A stretch of DNA of 64,000 bases from DATKJY01 sp964540105 (GCA_964540105.1 CAZILL010000003.1:186001-250000); one strand, 5' to 3'; shown: positions 25,367 to 34,644, numbered from the stretch's first letter. The notes: generated by a model not told the origin, from the sequence alone. Program-made: numbers and translations.

Positions 25367-26369
25367 CACGGAACGCCTCCATAAACAGCCTTATGACCTC
25401 ACTCTTGGCCTCGTGCAGGACACGTGGAATCGAGCAGCCAGCTGCATTGAAATGCCCGCCGCCGCCGAAACGTGAGGCGATTTTCGAGACATCAATACCG
25501 TTACTTGATCGAAGAGAAACCTTGGTGCGAGCAATATCTACTTCCTTCAACAGAGCACCAGCCAGAACGCCCTTTCCAAAGAGCGTGTAGTCTACCAAAC
25601 CGTCGGATTCCGACTCGCTGGCGCCGCATTCTGCAAACATCTCCTTCGTTAGGCTGAGGAGGCAGAACTTACCTTCATGGTGAAACTCGATGGTGTTCAG
25701 AACTCGTCCGGTGAGCTTCATGGTCGATGGCAGAACATTAAAGTAGACATGATCACAGATTGTTCGAGGGTCCGCGCCGGCCTGCATTAGCTCTCCGGCT
25801 ATGCACATCGTCCGCTGTGACGTCGAGCTGAAACGAAAACGTCCGGTATCAGTGAGGATAGCCGTATAGAGTTGCTCAGCTACCTCGGCGGAAGGCTCAT
25901 AGTCGACATGCCTGAAATACTCGTATGCCATCTCCCCCACCGATGACGCTTGTGTATTGACCCAATTCACGCGGCCAAAACCGGCATTGTCTCGGTGATG
26001 ATCGATATTAATGATGACAACGTTGTCATGAAGCAATCTGGCCGCGCTCCCGATTCTCGCGGTGCTTGGACACTCCAGTATGACCGCTGTATCGAACTCC
26101 TCGGCGCCGGTCAAGCTGCTCGCAGGCACGATGTCCCCGGAGTGCGCAAGAAAACGGTACTTCTCCGGTATGCTCGAATCTGTTACCATGCGCACATTCT
26201 TCCCGATCCCCTTCAGATAAGCTCCGAAAGCGAGTACCGTTCCGAGCGCGTCGCCGTCAGGTTCGATATGAGAAGCCACGAGGATGCTTCTGGAAGCCGA
26301 TAGCAGATCCTTTATGTCGTCGACCGGCGCGTCGGTCACACTCGCCACGCTATTGATCTTTGGGCTCAT
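25356..26369 (-). CDS. nrnA: Bifunctional oligoribonuclease / PAP phosphatase, DHH family
   Basis: 337 residues from the second Met (26369); an ATG four codons earlier is possible. Both starts lie inside the 3' end of rbfA. DHH phosphoesterase: motif I ASHIEPDGDALGTVLAF, motif III NIDHHRDNAGFG, motif IV ILTDTGRFRFSST and the DHHA1 motif GGGGHFNAAG at the C-terminus. At motif II the usual Asp appears to be Glu (VILECPSTARIG). Degrades nanoRNA and 3'-phosphoadenosine 5'-phosphate. The position between rbfA and truB is common in bacteria. Confidence 0.92.
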   Translation of the reverse strand: MSPKINSVASVTDAPVDDIKDLLSASRSILVASHIEPDGDALGTVLAFGAYLKGIGKNVRMVTDSSIPEKYRFLAHSGDIVPASSLTGAEEFDTAVILECPSTARIGSAARLLHDNVVIINIDHHRDNAGFGRVNWVNTQASSVGEMAYEYFRHVDYEPSAEVAEQLYTAILTDTGRFRFSSTSQRTMCIAGELMQAGADPRTICDHVYFNVLPSTMKLTGRVLNTIEFHHEGKFCLLSLTKEMFAECGASESESDGLVDYTLFGKGVLAGALLKEVDIARTKVSLRSSNGIDVSKIASRFGGGGHFNAAGCSIPRVLHEAKSEVIRLFMEAFRDVA

Positions 26370-26709
26370 TCTTGATCTCATTCAGTAGTTGCTCAATGCG
26401 AAGCCCATATTCGACCGAAGGATCGAATTTGAAACTAAACTCAGGGGTATGTCGCACACGAAGATTATTGCCAATCAGGGTGCGAATGCGGCCGCTCTCT
26501 CGTTCAAAATACTCAACAACCCTGCTGCGGCCATCATCTGTTCCAAGATAAGAGTAGAACACTTTAGCGTACCGAAGATCGTCGCTGAGCTGAACTTGAG
26601 TGAAGGTCACCAAGCCTGGTACTGCCTCAGCGAGATCGTGCAGGAGCAGAGTAGAAACATCGCGGAGAATCTGTTCGGCCAGTCTGTCGGAGCGTTTGAA
26701 CTGTCGCAT
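26350..26709 (-). CDS. rbfA: Ribosome-binding factor A
   Basis: 119 residues, one KH-like domain. Recognised from KRSDRLAEQILRDVSTLL, then VTFTQVQLSDDLRYAKVFYSYLG and RVRHTPEFSFKFDPSVEYG. It assists late 30S maturation near helix 1 of 16S rRNA. It follows infB by 56 bases, the usual order, and its last codons overlap the start of nrnA. Confidence 0.95.
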   Translation of the reverse strand: MRQFKRSDRLAEQILRDVSTLLLHDLAEAVPGLVTFTQVQLSDDLRYAKVFYSYLGTDDGRSRVVEYFERESGRIRTLIGNNLRVRHTPEFSFKFDPSVEYGLRIEQLLNEIKNEPKDQ

Positions 26710-26765
26710 GATCTGATAATAACATCCACAAAGTGGTCCCTCTGTCCGATGGAACCCGGCCGTCT

Positions 26766-29024
26766 CTACGTCGAAAGCGTGCGTGCTGTCTCCACCGTTT
26801 CAAAGGCCTCGATGAGATCCCCAACCTTGATGTCGTTAAAATTCTCTATCCCTATTCCGCACTCGAATCCTTCTTTGACCTCGCGGGCATCATCCTTGAA
26901 TCGTCTGAGCGAGAGTATGCTGCCCGTGAACACGACCTTGCCGTCACGCACAAGTCGAACTTTGTCCTTGCGTGACAGACGCCCTTCTTTGACGTAGCTG
27001 CCGGCTATGACCCCCACTTTCGGAACTTTGAATGTATTGCGCACTTCGGCCATCCCCACGAACTTCTCTGATACCGTTGGAGACAAGAGCCCTTCCAGCG
27101 CCTTCCGGACATCACTTTCAGCCTCATAGATAATGCTATACAGACGGACATCGACCTTTTCTCGGCGGGCCAGATCGCGGGCACGGCTGTCGGGTGAAAC
27201 TTGGAAACCAATAATGATTGCGTTCGATGCGGCCGCAAGCAGGACATCAGATTCTGTAATAGCTCCCACTCCGTGGTGGATGATATGCGTCTTGACCTCG
27301 CTTGTGGATATCTTACTGAGGGTATCGGAGAGCACTTCAACCGATCCGTCAACATCCCCCTTGATAATCAGCCGAACTTCCTTGATCTGTCCTTCCCGAA
27401 TCTGATCAAATACCTTGTCGAGTGTGACGTGTCCCATCGGACGGCGCGCATCATACTCTCGCTTCACCTGGTTCCGCTTGAGTGAAATCTCCTTCGCTTC
27501 CTGTTCATCTTTGACCGCCAGGAAGCTATCCCCCGCTTGCGGAACGCCGCCAAGTCCGGTGATCTGAGCCGGAGTTGAAGGGCCGATTTCATACAGTCTC
27601 TCGTCGCGGTCATTGGTAATTGTTCTGATGCGGCCGCTCCAGACGCCGGCAACGATCGGATCGCCTATCTTGCAGGTCCCTTTCTGGATGAGAACGGTGA
27701 TAACGGTGCCGCGCCCTTTCTCGAGACGTGCGTCGACCACCACTCCCTGTGCGCGGATCGACGGATCTGCCTTGAGATCCATGACCTCGGACTGCAGGAA
27801 AATCATGTCGAGTAATCTGTCTACACCTAAGCCGGTCTTTGCGGACACTTCCACCATGATGGTCTTGCCGCCCCATTCCTCCGGGAGAAGATTGTGCTGG
27901 GCAAGCTGGGTTCGGACCGCCTCAGGATTCGCGGTCGGTTTGTCGACCTTATTGATGGCAACAATTATCGGCACGCCGGCTGCGCGGGCGTGGTCGATAG
28001 CCTCGACGGTCTGTGGCATGACCGATTCATCCGCGGCGACAACCAGGATCACCAAATCCGTGATGTGAGCGCCTCGGGCGCGCATGGCCGTGAACGCCTC
28101 GTGACCGGGCGTATCCAGAAACACGATGCGATTCCTATTGTGAGTGACCTCGTATGCCCCGATATGCTGTGTGATCGCACCGGCTTCACCTGCCACAACA
28201 TTCGTCTTTCTGATATGGTCAAGCAGGGAGGTCTTCCCGTGGTCAACATGCCCCATGACAGTTACAACCGGCGCGCGGTTGACCAGATGCTCCTGCTGTT
28301 CATCCTCACGAGCTGCCTCGCCGATCTCAGCTACCTGGCGGACATCGAACCCGAATTCAGAAGCAACCATCTCGATCGTATCCATGTCGAGGCGTTGATT
28401 GATGGTCGCCATCATACCCATCTCAAGAAGCTTAGCGACAACCTCGACCGGCTTGTGATCGATGAGTTTGGCCAGTTCCGCTACCGAAAGGAACTCGTTG
28501 ACCTCGATAACATTGCCGGAGTCGGACGTCGCGGTCACATCGTCGGAGCCGCCGCGGCGAAATTTCCTACGGGCCTTCGCCGTCCCCAGATTCGCCATCG
28601 TGGCCTTGAAGCTCTTGGCGACCTCGACCTGGTTGATATCACGCCGCTCTTTCTTACGACGTCGTTCCTTCTTCTTATTCTTCTTCTCAATCTTGCGCAT
28701 GAGTCCGGTTACAGTTCCTTGAGGTCCGGTCACCTTCATCCCGCCAATATTGACCGATCCCGAGGTTCCTGCTGAAGGAGCGCTGACCGGCGCAGGAACG
28801 CTCTCACGAGCCTCCTTCGATTGGGTCTTGTGCACCATCTCCTTCTTGGCTTCTTGCTTCTCCTGCGCAAATTTCTGTTCCACAGCCCGGACAATCTCGG
28901 GAGTCGCCACTGACATGTGAGATTTTATGTTGAAGTGCAGCTCCTGAACGATCTTGAGCATCGCGCTCGAGGAGATCTTATATTCATTCGCCAGCTCGTG
29001 TATACGTTGCGACTTGCCAGTCAT
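26766..29024 (-). CDS. infB: Translation initiation factor IF-2
   Basis: 752 residues from the ATG at 29024, which has AAGGAGAG six bases upstream; a longer frame to 29129 would run back into nusA. N-terminal IF2_N module (KSQRIHELANEYKISSSAML), then a short charged linker with a Lys/Arg-rich patch (residues about 110-130) and a second IF2_N module (FLSVAELAKLIDHKPVEVV). G domain: G1 GHVDHGKTSLL near residue 258, G3 DTPGHEAF, G4 NKVDK, G5 SAKTG. Domains II to IV follow. It places initiator tRNA on the 30S subunit. Confidence 0.97.
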   Translation of the reverse strand: MTGKSQRIHELANEYKISSSAMLKIVQELHFNIKSHMSVATPEIVRAVEQKFAQEKQEAKKEMVHKTQSKEARESVPAPVSAPSAGTSGSVNIGGMKVTGPQGTVTGLMRKIEKKNKKKERRRKKERRDINQVEVAKSFKATMANLGTAKARRKFRRGGSDDVTATSDSGNVIEVNEFLSVAELAKLIDHKPVEVVAKLLEMGMMATINQRLDMDTIEMVASEFGFDVRQVAEIGEAAREDEQQEHLVNRAPVVTVMGHVDHGKTSLLDHIRKTNVVAGEAGAITQHIGAYEVTHNRNRIVFLDTPGHEAFTAMRARGAHITDLVILVVAADESVMPQTVEAIDHARAAGVPIIVAINKVDKPTANPEAVRTQLAQHNLLPEEWGGKTIMVEVSAKTGLGVDRLLDMIFLQSEVMDLKADPSIRAQGVVVDARLEKGRGTVITVLIQKGTCKIGDPIVAGVWSGRIRTITNDRDERLYEIGPSTPAQITGLGGVPQAGDSFLAVKDEQEAKEISLKRNQVKREYDARRPMGHVTLDKVFDQIREGQIKEVRLIIKGDVDGSVEVLSDTLSKISTSEVKTHIIHHGVGAITESDVLLAAASNAIIIGFQVSPDSRARDLARREKVDVRLYSIIYEAESDVRKALEGLLSPTVSEKFVGMAEVRNTFKVPKVGVIAGSYVKEGRLSRKDKVRLVRDGKVVFTGSILSLRRFKDDAREVKEGFECGIGIENFNDIKVGDLIEAFETVETARTLST

Positions 29025-29043
29025 CACTACTCTCCTTGCGAAC

Positions 29044-30465
29044 TCAGTTGGGGTCCGTTCCCGAGTCATCTTTCTTGACTGAGGAAGGACCCGCATCCGC
29101 GCCAGCGGCAGAATCAGATTCCTCGACAAACACGTCGCTCAGCTCAAGCTTCTCTTCCTTCGCCGGCTCAGTCCCTGCGGCTGATTCGGCCGACTCGCGC
29201 ACAGTACGCTCGTTTTCGAGGCGAGCCACGAAGGCCGTCGCCTTTTCGATCAGCGTGTCAGCCGTTTTCTGACCGATGCCGTCGATCTTCATCAACATTT
29301 CAGGAGTGGCCTGAGCCAAACGCTGCACCGAGCTGATGTCAGCTTCAATGAGGCGGTCGCGAATTTTCACGCCAATTCCTTCGAGATCGCCAACCGGCAC
29401 GAGCAGTTCCGCCTCGCGCCGTTTCTGCTCGTTGTACTCGGCCTCGGAGAGAATGTTGACTTTCCATCCGGTCAGCTTTGACGCCAATCGAGCGTTCTGA
29501 CCGTTGCGACCGATGGCAAGAGAGAGTTTTTCGTTCTCGACGGCAACCGTCATCTTCTTTTCGAGGTCGAAGACATCAATGTGATAGACCTTCGCCGGCG
29601 CCAAAGCGCGGGTCACGAAGAGCTCGGGATTCGAGGAAAACGGCACAATGTCGATTCGCTCATTGTTTAGCTCGCGCACAATGCTCTGCACCCGCACGCC
29701 CTTGATCCCAACACAGGCGCCGACCGGGTCGATACGCTCGTCGGACGAGTAGACCGCTATCTTGGCGCGCTCTCCGGGTTCACGGGCTATGGCGCGAATC
29801 TCAATAATACGCTCATAGATTTCAGGCACTTCGAGAGCAAACAGCGCCCGCAGGAATTCATTGTTCACGCGTGACAAAATGATCTGAGGACCACGGGGTG
29901 ACATCTGGACATCCTGGATGTAAGCCCGAATGCGATCTCCCTGGCGGAACTTCTCGCGCGGAATCTGTTCCTTCATCGGCAGGATCGCCTCGCCTCGTCC
30001 GAGATTGACAATAACTGTTCCCTTGTCGGCATGCTGCACGACGCCGGTTACGAGAGTGCCCACTTTGTCAATGTACTCGGCATAAATGCGCTCATGTTCG
30101 GCATCACGGATTTTCTGAATGAGAATCTGCTTGGCAGAAGTGATCGCGTTGCGTCCAAACTCGGCTTCAAAATCAATATAGATGTCGAGGTCGTCCCCGA
30201 GTTCAGCTTCAGGATCGATCTCTTTAGCCTCCTTCAAGGCGACTTCGATATTGGCGTCCTCTACCTTCTTGACGACCTTTTTCGCCGCAATCATGTACAG
30301 CTCGTTCTGCTTGCGATCGAACTTGAACGATATATTATCCGTGAACGTATATTTCTTCTTGGCGGCAGCAAGAAGACTCGCTTCCAGCGTTGCGACAACC
30401 GCCTCAAAGTCAATATTCTTCTCACGGGCGATAAGAGTCATTGCCTCTACCATGTCAAACGCCAT
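29044..30465 (-). CDS. nusA: Transcription termination/antitermination factor NusA
   Basis: 473 residues. N-terminal RNA-polymerase-binding domain (about 1-130), S1 domain (VTGVVQHADKGTVIVNLGRGEAILP), then KH1 and KH2 (DPVGACVGIKGVRVQSIVREL; KLSLAIGRNGQNARLASKLTG). A helix-hairpin-helix segment follows (PVGDLEGIGVKIRDRL and MLMKIDGIGQKTADTL). The last 60 residues are acidic and low-complexity. Neither ylxR nor ylxQ lies between it and infB (19-base gap), unlike in many Firmicutes. Confidence 0.97.
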   Translation of the reverse strand: MAFDMVEAMTLIAREKNIDFEAVVATLEASLLAAAKKKYTFTDNISFKFDRKQNELYMIAAKKVVKKVEDANIEVALKEAKEIDPEAELGDDLDIYIDFEAEFGRNAITSAKQILIQKIRDAEHERIYAEYIDKVGTLVTGVVQHADKGTVIVNLGRGEAILPMKEQIPREKFRQGDRIRAYIQDVQMSPRGPQIILSRVNNEFLRALFALEVPEIYERIIEIRAIAREPGERAKIAVYSSDERIDPVGACVGIKGVRVQSIVRELNNERIDIVPFSSNPELFVTRALAPAKVYHIDVFDLEKKMTVAVENEKLSLAIGRNGQNARLASKLTGWKVNILSEAEYNEQKRREAELLVPVGDLEGIGVKIRDRLIEADISSVQRLAQATPEMLMKIDGIGQKTADTLIEKATAFVARLENERTVRESAESAAGTEPAKEEKLELSDVFVEESDSAAGADAGPSSVKKDDSGTDPN

Positions 30466-30479
30466 ACAAACATACTCCG

Positions 30480-30926
30480 CTAAAAAACAATTTTCGCCTT
30501 GTCAATTTCGCTTAACGCGATCTCCGTATCTGCTTCGCTGGTGCGAATCTGGACCTTGTCTCCATCTACACCGACTAACTCGCCGGTCACCTTCTTGCGC
30601 TTATGGTCGACGAATTCAATCCGGATCGTCTCGCCAATACGATATCTGAAATCTCGGGCTGTAGTGAGTGGTCGATCGAGACCCGGCGATGATACCTCTA
30701 AGGTATAACCGCGTTCAAACAGCTCAGTTCCTTCCACCGCATCCCCAATGACTCGCGACAAATGCGCGCATTGGTCCAGCGTAAGGCCATTGACTGCGTA
30801 CACAAACAGACGCGCCGTCGTGCTACTCTTGTAGCGCGAGAGAGCGACGTCGGCCAACTCGCAGCCTTCGCTTTGCAGAACTTGCTCAACGAGGTGCGTG
30901 AATCGCTCTTTTTCTTCGTCGGCCAT
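30480..30926 (-). CDS. rimP: Ribosome maturation factor RimP
   Basis: 148 residues from the ATG at 30926; an in-frame TTG at 30956 would add ten residues, and neither has a strong ribosome site. RimP N-domain (FTHLVEQVLQSEGCELADVAL) with the conserved SRVIGDAVEG and the diagnostic EVSSPGLDRPLTT around residue 80. An SH3-like C-domain ends the protein. It acts in 30S maturation. First gene of the rimP-nusA-infB-rbfA run, 14 bases before nusA. Confidence 0.93.
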   Translation of the reverse strand: MADEEKERFTHLVEQVLQSEGCELADVALSRYKSSTTARLFVYAVNGLTLDQCAHLSRVIGDAVEGTELFERGYTLEVSSPGLDRPLTTARDFRYRIGETIRIEFVDHKRKKVTGELVGVDGDKVQIRTSEADTEIALSEIDKAKIVF

Positions 30927-31018
30927 GGCGTGCACAGAAATCAAAGAGTGGGCCAATACCCACTAAGCCAGTCGAATAAAATAGGAACTAACTTGTTACA
31001 AAGCAACAAAATTGTTAA

Positions 31019-32737
31019 CTACTTCAGGCGGTCCAGAAGCTTCGTAACCGCAAGCACCACGTTCGGAAGATCAACAAGCTCCATCTGAGTTTCCGAGCGC
31101 GCCTTCACCTCTATTTTGCCATCCTTCAACGACTTATCGCCAATCGTAATGCGCACCGGCAGCCCGATCAGGTCTGCGTCGTTGAATTTTACCCCAGGCC
31201 GTTCATCACGGTCGTCCAGAAGAACGTCAATGCCGGCCGCTTCGAGCTCACGGTACACCTGCTCAGCGGCTTCCCTTTGGATAGGTTTCTCGATGTTAAG
31301 AGGAATCAGTTCAACGAGATAAGGGGCAATGTTCTTTGGCCAGATTATCCCTTTATCGTCATAATATCGCTCGAGCGCTGCCTGTGGTGTGCGAGTGATC
31401 CCAATCCCGTAGGAACCCATCAAGATCGGCTTCTCTTTCCCTTCCGCATCGAGAAACGTTGCCCCAAGTGCCTCGGAATATTTGGTTCCGAGCATGAAGG
31501 TATTACCGACTTCGATCCCTTTCTTGGCGCCCAACGTCCCTTCACACAATGGGCAACCATCTCCTTCGCGAACCTGGGTGAGATCGCCAACGTGAGAGGC
31601 CTTGAAGTCACGATCGATGTTGACATTGAGAATGTGCTTCTCGTTCTGGTTGGCGCCGACCACGACATTCCTTGACCGAGCCACGAGGGTATCGACATAC
31701 AGCGGAACATCTCGCAGCCCGACTGGGCCAGCGAAGCCGACCGGTGCCCCGGTCGCTTGAGCCACCTGCTCCGGGTTCGCCATCACCAACTCGTTGCAGC
31801 CTACCGCGTTTTTCAGCTTGATCTCGTTGAGGTCGCGATCACCGCGGATCAGAGCTGCGATCGGCTTGTTATCAGCCATGTAAATGAGGGTCTTAACCAG
31901 TCGTGCGGCATCGACCTTCAGAAACGCCGTCACATCCTCGATTGTTGCCGCTCCGGGTGTATCAACAGTGGAACGCTCACGCAAGGGTTCAACTGACTCC
32001 GGAGGATTCACTTCCCTGAAGGGGGCCTTCTCGCGGTTTGCGACATAATCGCACCGATTACAGAAAAGGATTACTTCCTCTCCGGCAGCGGTATCAACCA
32101 ACAGCATGAATTCATGCGCTGCCTTGCCTCCCATCGCGCCTGTATCTGACTCAACCTTTACCACATCGAGTCCGGCGCGGCGGAAGATAGCGAAATAGGA
32201 CTCGACCATCTTCTCATAGGACCGGGAGAACGATTCTTCGGTGGCATCAAAGCTGTAGGCGTCCTTCATGATGAATTCTCTTCCCCGCATCAGGCCGAAG
32301 CGAGGGCGAATCTCATCGCGGAACTTGACTTGTATCTGGTAGAGATTGAGAGGTAATTGCCGGTAGCTCTTGACCTCACCGGCCACCAGCGTGGTGATTG
32401 TCTCCTCATGCGTTCCACACAGAACCATTTCGTGGCTGTGACGATCTTTGAGGCGCATCTGCTCTTTGCCGACCGTGTCGTACCGGCCTGACTTGCGCCA
32501 GATTTCTGCCGGGCAGAGTACCGACATGGTTATCTCCAGTGCGCCCGCCTTATTCATTTCCTCTCGGACAATGTTGGAGAATTTGTCGATGACTCTCTGC
32601 ATGAGCGGTAAATACAGATAGACTCCGGCGGCGAGTTTTCTGATGTAGCCGCCTCGCAGAAGGAGTTGGTGCGATATGAGCTCCGCCTCCGTCTGATTCT
32701 CCCGCAGCGTCGGTATGTACGTGTGCGACCATCGCAT
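31019..32737 (-). CDS. proS: Proline--tRNA ligase
   Basis: 572 residues, the bacterial long type with a YbaK-like editing insertion between class II motifs 2 and 3. N-terminus RWSHTYIPTLRENQTEAELISHQLLLRGG and motif 1 AGVYLYLPLMQRVIDK are typical, as are RPRFGLMRGREFIMKDAYSF (motif 2) and GSYGIGITRTPQAALE (motif 3). The anticodon-binding domain ends the protein. The ATG is preceded by AAGGGA. A good promoter lies 80-100 bases upstream. A 92-base AT-rich gap separates it from rimP. Confidence 0.96.
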   Translation of the reverse strand: MRWSHTYIPTLRENQTEAELISHQLLLRGGYIRKLAAGVYLYLPLMQRVIDKFSNIVREEMNKAGALEITMSVLCPAEIWRKSGRYDTVGKEQMRLKDRHSHEMVLCGTHEETITTLVAGEVKSYRQLPLNLYQIQVKFRDEIRPRFGLMRGREFIMKDAYSFDATEESFSRSYEKMVESYFAIFRRAGLDVVKVESDTGAMGGKAAHEFMLLVDTAAGEEVILFCNRCDYVANREKAPFREVNPPESVEPLRERSTVDTPGAATIEDVTAFLKVDAARLVKTLIYMADNKPIAALIRGDRDLNEIKLKNAVGCNELVMANPEQVAQATGAPVGFAGPVGLRDVPLYVDTLVARSRNVVVGANQNEKHILNVNIDRDFKASHVGDLTQVREGDGCPLCEGTLGAKKGIEVGNTFMLGTKYSEALGATFLDAEGKEKPILMGSYGIGITRTPQAALERYYDDKGIIWPKNIAPYLVELIPLNIEKPIQREAAEQVYRELEAAGIDVLLDDRDERPGVKFNDADLIGLPVRITIGDKSLKDGKIEVKARSETQMELVDLPNVVLAVTKLLDRLK

Positions 32738-32812
32738 TCGATTAGTCCCTTGTTATCAACAGGTTAAACAACAGCATTCGCCTTGCACACTTCACAAAAC
32801 GAATGGAAGTAG

Positions 32813-32840
32813 AGTATACGCGCGAGATTCATCAATTCAA
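32813..32840 (-). promoter_or_regulatory. Putative sigma-70-like promoter of proS
   Basis: On the minus strand, TTGAAT (32840-32835) and TATACT (32818-32813) are separated by 16 bases. The -10 matches five of six consensus bases and the -35 four of six. It lies about 75 bases upstream of the proS start and is the best promoter match I found in the window. Confidence 0.5.
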
Positions 32841-32969
32841 AGTGAAAGTTCGCCCATTCTCAGATTGAAGATCATCGATACGCTGATCGCTGCACATGTC
32901 GAGTGAAACTCCGACCCGATCCGCGCGTCGGGTGGTTCGGACGCAGCGGCTGCACAAGCCATATTGTTA

Positions 32970-32998
32970 TTGCCATCCTGAACACGTTTGATTATCAA
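32970..32998 (+). promoter_or_regulatory. Putative promoter of the tRNA-Arg gene
   Basis: TTGCCA at 32970-32975 and TATCAA at 32993-32998, spacer 17 bases. This would start transcription within a few bases of the mature tRNA 5' end at 33011. The -10 overlaps one arm of an inverted repeat that flanks the tRNA. Confidence 0.35.
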
Positions 32999-33010
32999 GT
33001 ACTCTGGCTT

Positions 33011-33082
33011 GCCCCCGTGGTGTAATGGATAACGCACCAGCCTCCGGAGCTGGGAATACAGGTTCGATTCCTGTCGGGGGTA
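33011..33082 (+). tRNA. tRNA-Arg (anticodon CCG)
   Basis: A 72-base cloverleaf can be drawn by eye. Acceptor GCCCCCG pairs with CGGGGGT (one G-T pair at the first position). D stem GTGT/ACGC, anticodon stem CCAGC/GCTGG around the loop CTCCGGA, and T stem ACAGG/CCTGT around TTCGATT. The anticodon at 33046-33048 is CCG, reading the Arg codon CGG. The discriminator is A, followed by CTT, so the CCA tail is not encoded. It stands alone 26 bases before a methyltransferase gene. Confidence 0.93.
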
Positions 33083-33108
33083 CTTGATATCGGGAGTTTC
33101 CGGAGCTC

Positions 33109-33792
33109 ATGTCAGGATACTACGTCAGTTTGCTCACTGCTGAGCGCCTCGAGCTCTGCTACGAACTCGCACCCCCACGGGTGAAGCAGTATCTCAGAGC
33201 GGAGCTGGAGCATGTTGTGCAAATGATCCCTCCGGTTGGGATCGTGCTGGAGCTCGGCTGCGGCTACGGACGCGTCCTCACTCATCTGGCTTCAAGGGCA
33301 GGATTTACCGTAGGAGTTGATAATTCGGAACGTAGCCTGAAATACGGACGCGATCTCCTTAAGGGGAGGCAGAACATATCGCTAATCTGTGCCGACGCAG
33401 GACGGCTTCCCTTTCAGGACAACAGTTTTGATCTCATCCTCTGCATTCAAAACGGCATTTCCGCCTTCAAGATAGAGCCGCAGAAACTCGTTCGTGAGAG
33501 CCTCAGGGTCTGTAAGCCAACCGGCGCATCACTTTTTTCAACGTACGCGGAGAGCTTTTGGGAGCATCGAATGCACTGGTTTCGTCTGCAGTCGGAAGCG
33601 CATCTCATAGGGCCGATCAATTATGAGGAGACGCGCGACGGGAGGATCGTATGCACTGATGGGTTCGTTGCGACTACCGCTCGAGCCAGCGACTTTCACG
33701 ACTTGGCGGAAACCTGCGGCGCCGACGCCACAATCTATGAGATCGACTATTCGAGTCTGTTCTGTGAATTCAGATCACGCTCCGGCAGGTAG
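33109..33792 (+). CDS. Class I SAM-dependent methyltransferase
   Basis: 227 residues. SAM-binding motif I is VLELGCGYGRVLTHL near residue 47, motif II GVDNSERSLKYG ends in an acidic residue, and motif III is ICADAGRLPFQDNSFDLILC. This is the Methyltransf_11/25 type. The C-terminal third (residues about 150-227) is not one I recognise and should determine the substrate. No biosynthetic neighbours narrow it down; the following gene encodes a secreted protein. Confidence 0.88.
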   Translation: MSGYYVSLLTAERLELCYELAPPRVKQYLRAELEHVVQMIPPVGIVLELGCGYGRVLTHLASRAGFTVGVDNSERSLKYGRDLLKGRQNISLICADAGRLPFQDNSFDLILCIQNGISAFKIEPQKLVRESLRVCKPTGASLFSTYAESFWEHRMHWFRLQSEAHLIGPINYEETRDGRIVCTDGFVATTARASDFHDLAETCGADATIYEIDYSSLFCEFRSRSGR

Positions 33793-33879
33793 CTCCAGCG
33801 CTGTTATTTCTTGCTAAGGACGGGAATTCGACGCAGATTCCGTAGATTGACGCTATTGTTCATACTCACGGAGGTTGCT

Positions 33880-34644
33880 TTGAGAAAATTGCTGTGCGGA
33901 TCGCTGCTTCTCATCAGTCTGCTTGCGGGCAATACGGCTGCTGATACCTACATCAGGCAGGTAACATCCACTGACCCGTTCGAAGTTGCAGGACGCAAGA
34001 TGCCAGGCAAGGCTGACTCTTCGGTAATCTGGCTTGCTAATAATATGGCTACGATGACCAGCGGAACGACCGGATCGGTGATCGTACGCGTCGATCGACA
34101 GATGATCTATATCATCAACAATTCAGGCAGGAGCTTCGCCGAAGTTCCCATGGAGTGGTACAGCCAGTCCCTGAAACAGTCCGACTCTGCCTCCCCTGAT
34201 AGCAGTTCGCAGATCAACTCGCTGAAAGAGATGGCCTCCAAAACGATTGGCTCCACCAAGGTGACTGTATCTCAGACCGGGAAGACGAAGAAGATCCGGA
34301 CATGGAATGCCCAAGAGTACAGAGTTGAGATTTCCACCGCCCAGGGGATAACGACTTCAGAAGTTTGGGCAAGTAGTGACGTCAAGCTTGATCTCGAACT
34401 CTATCGCACACTGACAAATGCTTTTCTGTCGCAAGTGCCTGGATTTGTCGAGATCATGAAGGAGATGCGCAAAGTTCAGGGCATGGCCGTTTACTCGGTT
34501 CGCGAAATGGGGGCGATGGGGACCAAGATCAGATCTACGACCGAGTTAGTAGAATGTGTTGAAAGGCCCGCTCCGAAGGGGATCTTCGATTTGCCTCTGG
34601 GGTTTGCGAAAGTGAAGCTCGAAGATTTGAAGATGGGGCGATGA
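33880..34644 (+). CDS. Exported DUF4412-like protein
   Basis: 254 residues from a TTG at 33880, which has GGAGG five bases upstream; the longer frame from 33811 adds residues with no ribosome site. Signal peptide (LLCGSLLLISLLAGNTAA, cleaved near ADT). The body resembles DUF4412, a LolA/LppX-like beta fold. It has TGTTGSVIVRVDRQMIYIIN, a block around SRSFAEVPMEWY-like residues, then KIRTWNAQEYRVEI and VWASSDVKLDLELY. A lipid- or ligand-binding periplasmic role is plausible from the fold family but unproved. It ends 21 bases before the convergent small membrane gene. Confidence 0.72.
   Translation: MRKLLCGSLLLISLLAGNTAADTYIRQVTSTDPFEVAGRKMPGKADSSVIWLANNMATMTSGTTGSVIVRVDRQMIYIINNSGRSFAEVPMEWYSQSLKQSDSASPDSSSQINSLKEMASKTIGSTKVTVSQTGKTKKIRTWNAQEYRVEISTAQGITTSEVWASSDVKLDLELYRTLTNAFLSQVPGFVEIMKEMRKVQGMAVYSVREMGAMGTKIRSTTELVECVERPAPKGIFDLPLGFAKVKLEDLKMGR

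Noticed and set aside
27894..28775. 293-codon plus-strand frame opposite infB
   Set aside because: Shadow of the infB codon bias; no domain, and infB is unambiguous on the other strand.
30957..31018. TTGTT-AACAA hairpin and AT-rich sequence between proS and rimP
   Set aside because: A five-pair stem without a following T run is too weak for a terminator, and no promoter pair with acceptable spacing was found for rimP.
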